DNA of 41,674 nucleotides from a virus. The position numbers and the translations under genes are program-made. Of the stretch, positions 40,867-41,674 are shown in pieces; the first letter of the stretch is position 1; the number at the start of each line of letters is the position of its first letter. The notes under the pieces are model-generated. The model was not told the origin of the DNA and made no database searches. It saw only the letters and a list, made by a program, of their open reading frames with translations. The stretch is from the IMG/VR virus record IMGVR_UViG_3300028388_001281, positions 1 through 41,674 of that record; one strand, 5' to 3'.

Positions 40867-41305
40867 GATCGTAGAAGAACTCTGATCGCCCTAGTCGCAC
40901 CGTGGCTAGGGCGATTTTCGCGTGCCGGGGATCCTCCTGCGGCGCGTTCCATTTCTCCCGGGCGAGCCAACCCTCGACGTGGCGGCCGATGTAGAAGCTC
41001 AGTTGCGGGCCGCTCGTGCCGTGGTCGAACAGGACCGGATCGGCCGCGCCGATCCGCTTGAGCTTGACCAGATCGTCGGCGTGCGGATCTTCGTTGTCGA
41101 TCAGGATCTTGCCGTCGAACAGATCACGCATCATGTCGTCGAGCCGACCGAGGGCCTCCTCGGGCACGATCAAGCCGCGCTCGTCCATTACCTCGGCCTC
41201 GAAATCGATCTCGATCTCGACCTCCCGGCCGACAAGAACACTTCGCGGGCCGTCGCGGCGCATGACGGCCGACATACGGGGCGAGCGATATCGATGATAG
41301 AGCAT
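40859..41305 (-). CDS. Possible degenerate pterin-synthase-like (T-fold) protein
   Basis: A 148-residue protein with the outline of a 6-pyruvoyl-tetrahydropterin synthase/QueD subunit. It shows VEIEIDFEAEVMDERGLIV, then LDDMMRDLFDGKILIDNEDP, and FYIGRHVEGWLAREKW. The usual catalytic and zinc His residues (HGHNY) appear as VGREV. So if this is the fold, it has lost normal metal binding. QueD-like proteins act in queuosine or 7-deazaguanine synthesis. It is the last gene of the leftward operon. Alternative: an unrelated beta protein. Confidence 0.45.
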   Translation of the reverse strand: MLYHRYRSPRMSAVMRRDGPRSVLVGREVEIEIDFEAEVMDERGLIVPEEALGRLDDMMRDLFDGKILIDNEDPHADDLVKLKRIGAADPVLFDHGTSGPQLSFYIGRHVEGWLAREKWNAPQEDPRHAKIALATVRLGRSEFFYDLT

Positions 41306-41306
41306 G

Positions 41307-41674
41307 TCAACCTCTTTTGTGATGTTGCCCGGGATCGGGCAGGGCGTGGAACTTGCGCCATTTCGGGAAAGCGATCTTGATCGTGTCCATGCCTATGTTC
41401 GGCAGTCGAGCCCGAACCTCGCCGCGCTTCGGCACGCGGCCGAGCTTGCGGTGCAGAACGTCGGCCATGTTCCAGACTTCGGCCGCCTTGGTGCCGGGCA
41501 TGGGTTCCGACACGCCGTTACAGACGCGCAAGCCCTGCGGACGGCCGTTAGGGGTCAGGTCGACCCGGGAACGGGTTCTCGCCCGGGCAAGGCGAACTGA
41601 CGAAGGCAGACCCTTTTCGGCGCGATACTGCGGGTAGATCGTTTTCGCGGTGTTCAGGGTCACGCCCCGGGCGA
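41307..41674 (-). CDS. Hypothetical phage protein, C-terminal part (same gene as 1-445)
   Basis: The 3' end of the join-spanning gene. It continues in frame from base 1 when the repeat is collapsed. The region has RTRSRVDLTPNGRPQGLRV and a C-terminal PKRGEVRARLPNIGMDTIK, again basic and likely nucleic-acid binding. The stop at 41307 is one base from the start of the next leftward gene. Confidence 0.8.
   Translation of the reverse strand, partial: ARGVTLNTAKTIYPQYRAEKGLPSSVRLARARTRSRVDLTPNGRPQGLRVCNGVSEPMPGTKAAEVWNMADVLHRKLGRVPKRGEVRARLPNIGMDTIKIAFPKWRKFHALPDPGQHHKRG
41576..41674. repeat. Right copy of 99-base exact terminal repeat
   Basis: Identical to 1-99. It should be counted once in a circular map; the true genome is then about 41,575 bp. 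Confidence 0.95.

Noticed and set aside
1-41674. Prophage or gene transfer agent
   Set aside because: No integrase, attachment core or host flanks were seen. A full replication module is present, unlike gene transfer agents.
1-41674. Haloarchaeal virus, suggested by acidic proteins and high GC
   Set aside because: Endolysin, holins, Shine-Dalgarno sites and tail families are bacterial.
1-41674. tRNA genes
   Set aside because: No cloverleaf or tRNA-like conserved loop was seen; a tRNA scan would be needed to exclude one fully.

Overview
This window is a complete or near-complete genome of a tailed bacteriophage with siphovirus architecture. The first 99 bases (1-99) are repeated exactly as the last 99 (41576-41674), and one leftward gene reads in frame across that join. 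The natural unit is therefore a circular or circularly permuted molecule of about 41,575 bp. No integrase, excisionase, CI-like repressor, tRNA or CRISPR array was seen, so a lytic lifestyle is the simplest reading. High GC, tail-tip and holin families typical of alphaproteobacterial phages and gene transfer agents, and near absence of the CcrM site GANTC (three found by eye) point to an alphaproteobacterial host; genus cannot be told from the sequence alone.

There are four transcription units. (1) A leftward unit starts near 8326, runs to position 1 and continues through the join to 40859. It carries replication and recombination genes: an acidic protein, a Cas4/RecB-like DUF2800 nuclease, a small membrane protein, a DUF2815 ssDNA-binding protein, a family A DNA polymerase, a winged-helix/zinc-ribbon protein, a VRR-NUC nuclease, an SNF2-type helicase, a ribbon-helix-helix protein, a DUF669-like protein, a sulfotransferase, the join-spanning gene, and a degenerate pterin-synthase-like (T-fold) protein. 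(2) A rightward unit (8419-35565) begins with a Dda-like helicase, two small genes and a primase-helicase. A cluster of eight GGGTAA motifs follows (candidate origin), then terminase, portal, a MuF-zincin fusion, prohead protease, HK97 capsid, connectors, tail tube, frameshifted tail chaperone, tape measure, tail tip, fibre, lysis genes and a thermonuclease-like protein. (3) A leftward unit (39764-35635) holds small accessory genes, including two exported proteins, and ends at a hairpin with a T tract. (4) A short rightward unit (39943-40866) carries three small genes.

Units 3 and 4 diverge from a 25-bp perfect inverted repeat. Units 1 and 2 diverge from 8327-8418. A 14-base motif is shared between the 8.37-kb region and 38.35 kb, both upstream of leftward genes. 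Replication probably uses the primase-helicase and the family A polymerase, with the SSB, helicases and nucleases supporting recombination and packaging substrates.

The most unusual items are: (a) a MuF head protein fused to an HEYGH zincin metallopeptidase, a candidate virion-delivered effector; (b) a tail-hub protein carrying nested LamG-like and polyglycine domains, the latter echoed in the adjacent fibre; (c) a lambda-like G-GGA-AAC slippery site making a G-T tail chaperone; (d) the iteron-like cluster next to the primase gene; (e) strong GANTC depletion with striking GATC excess.
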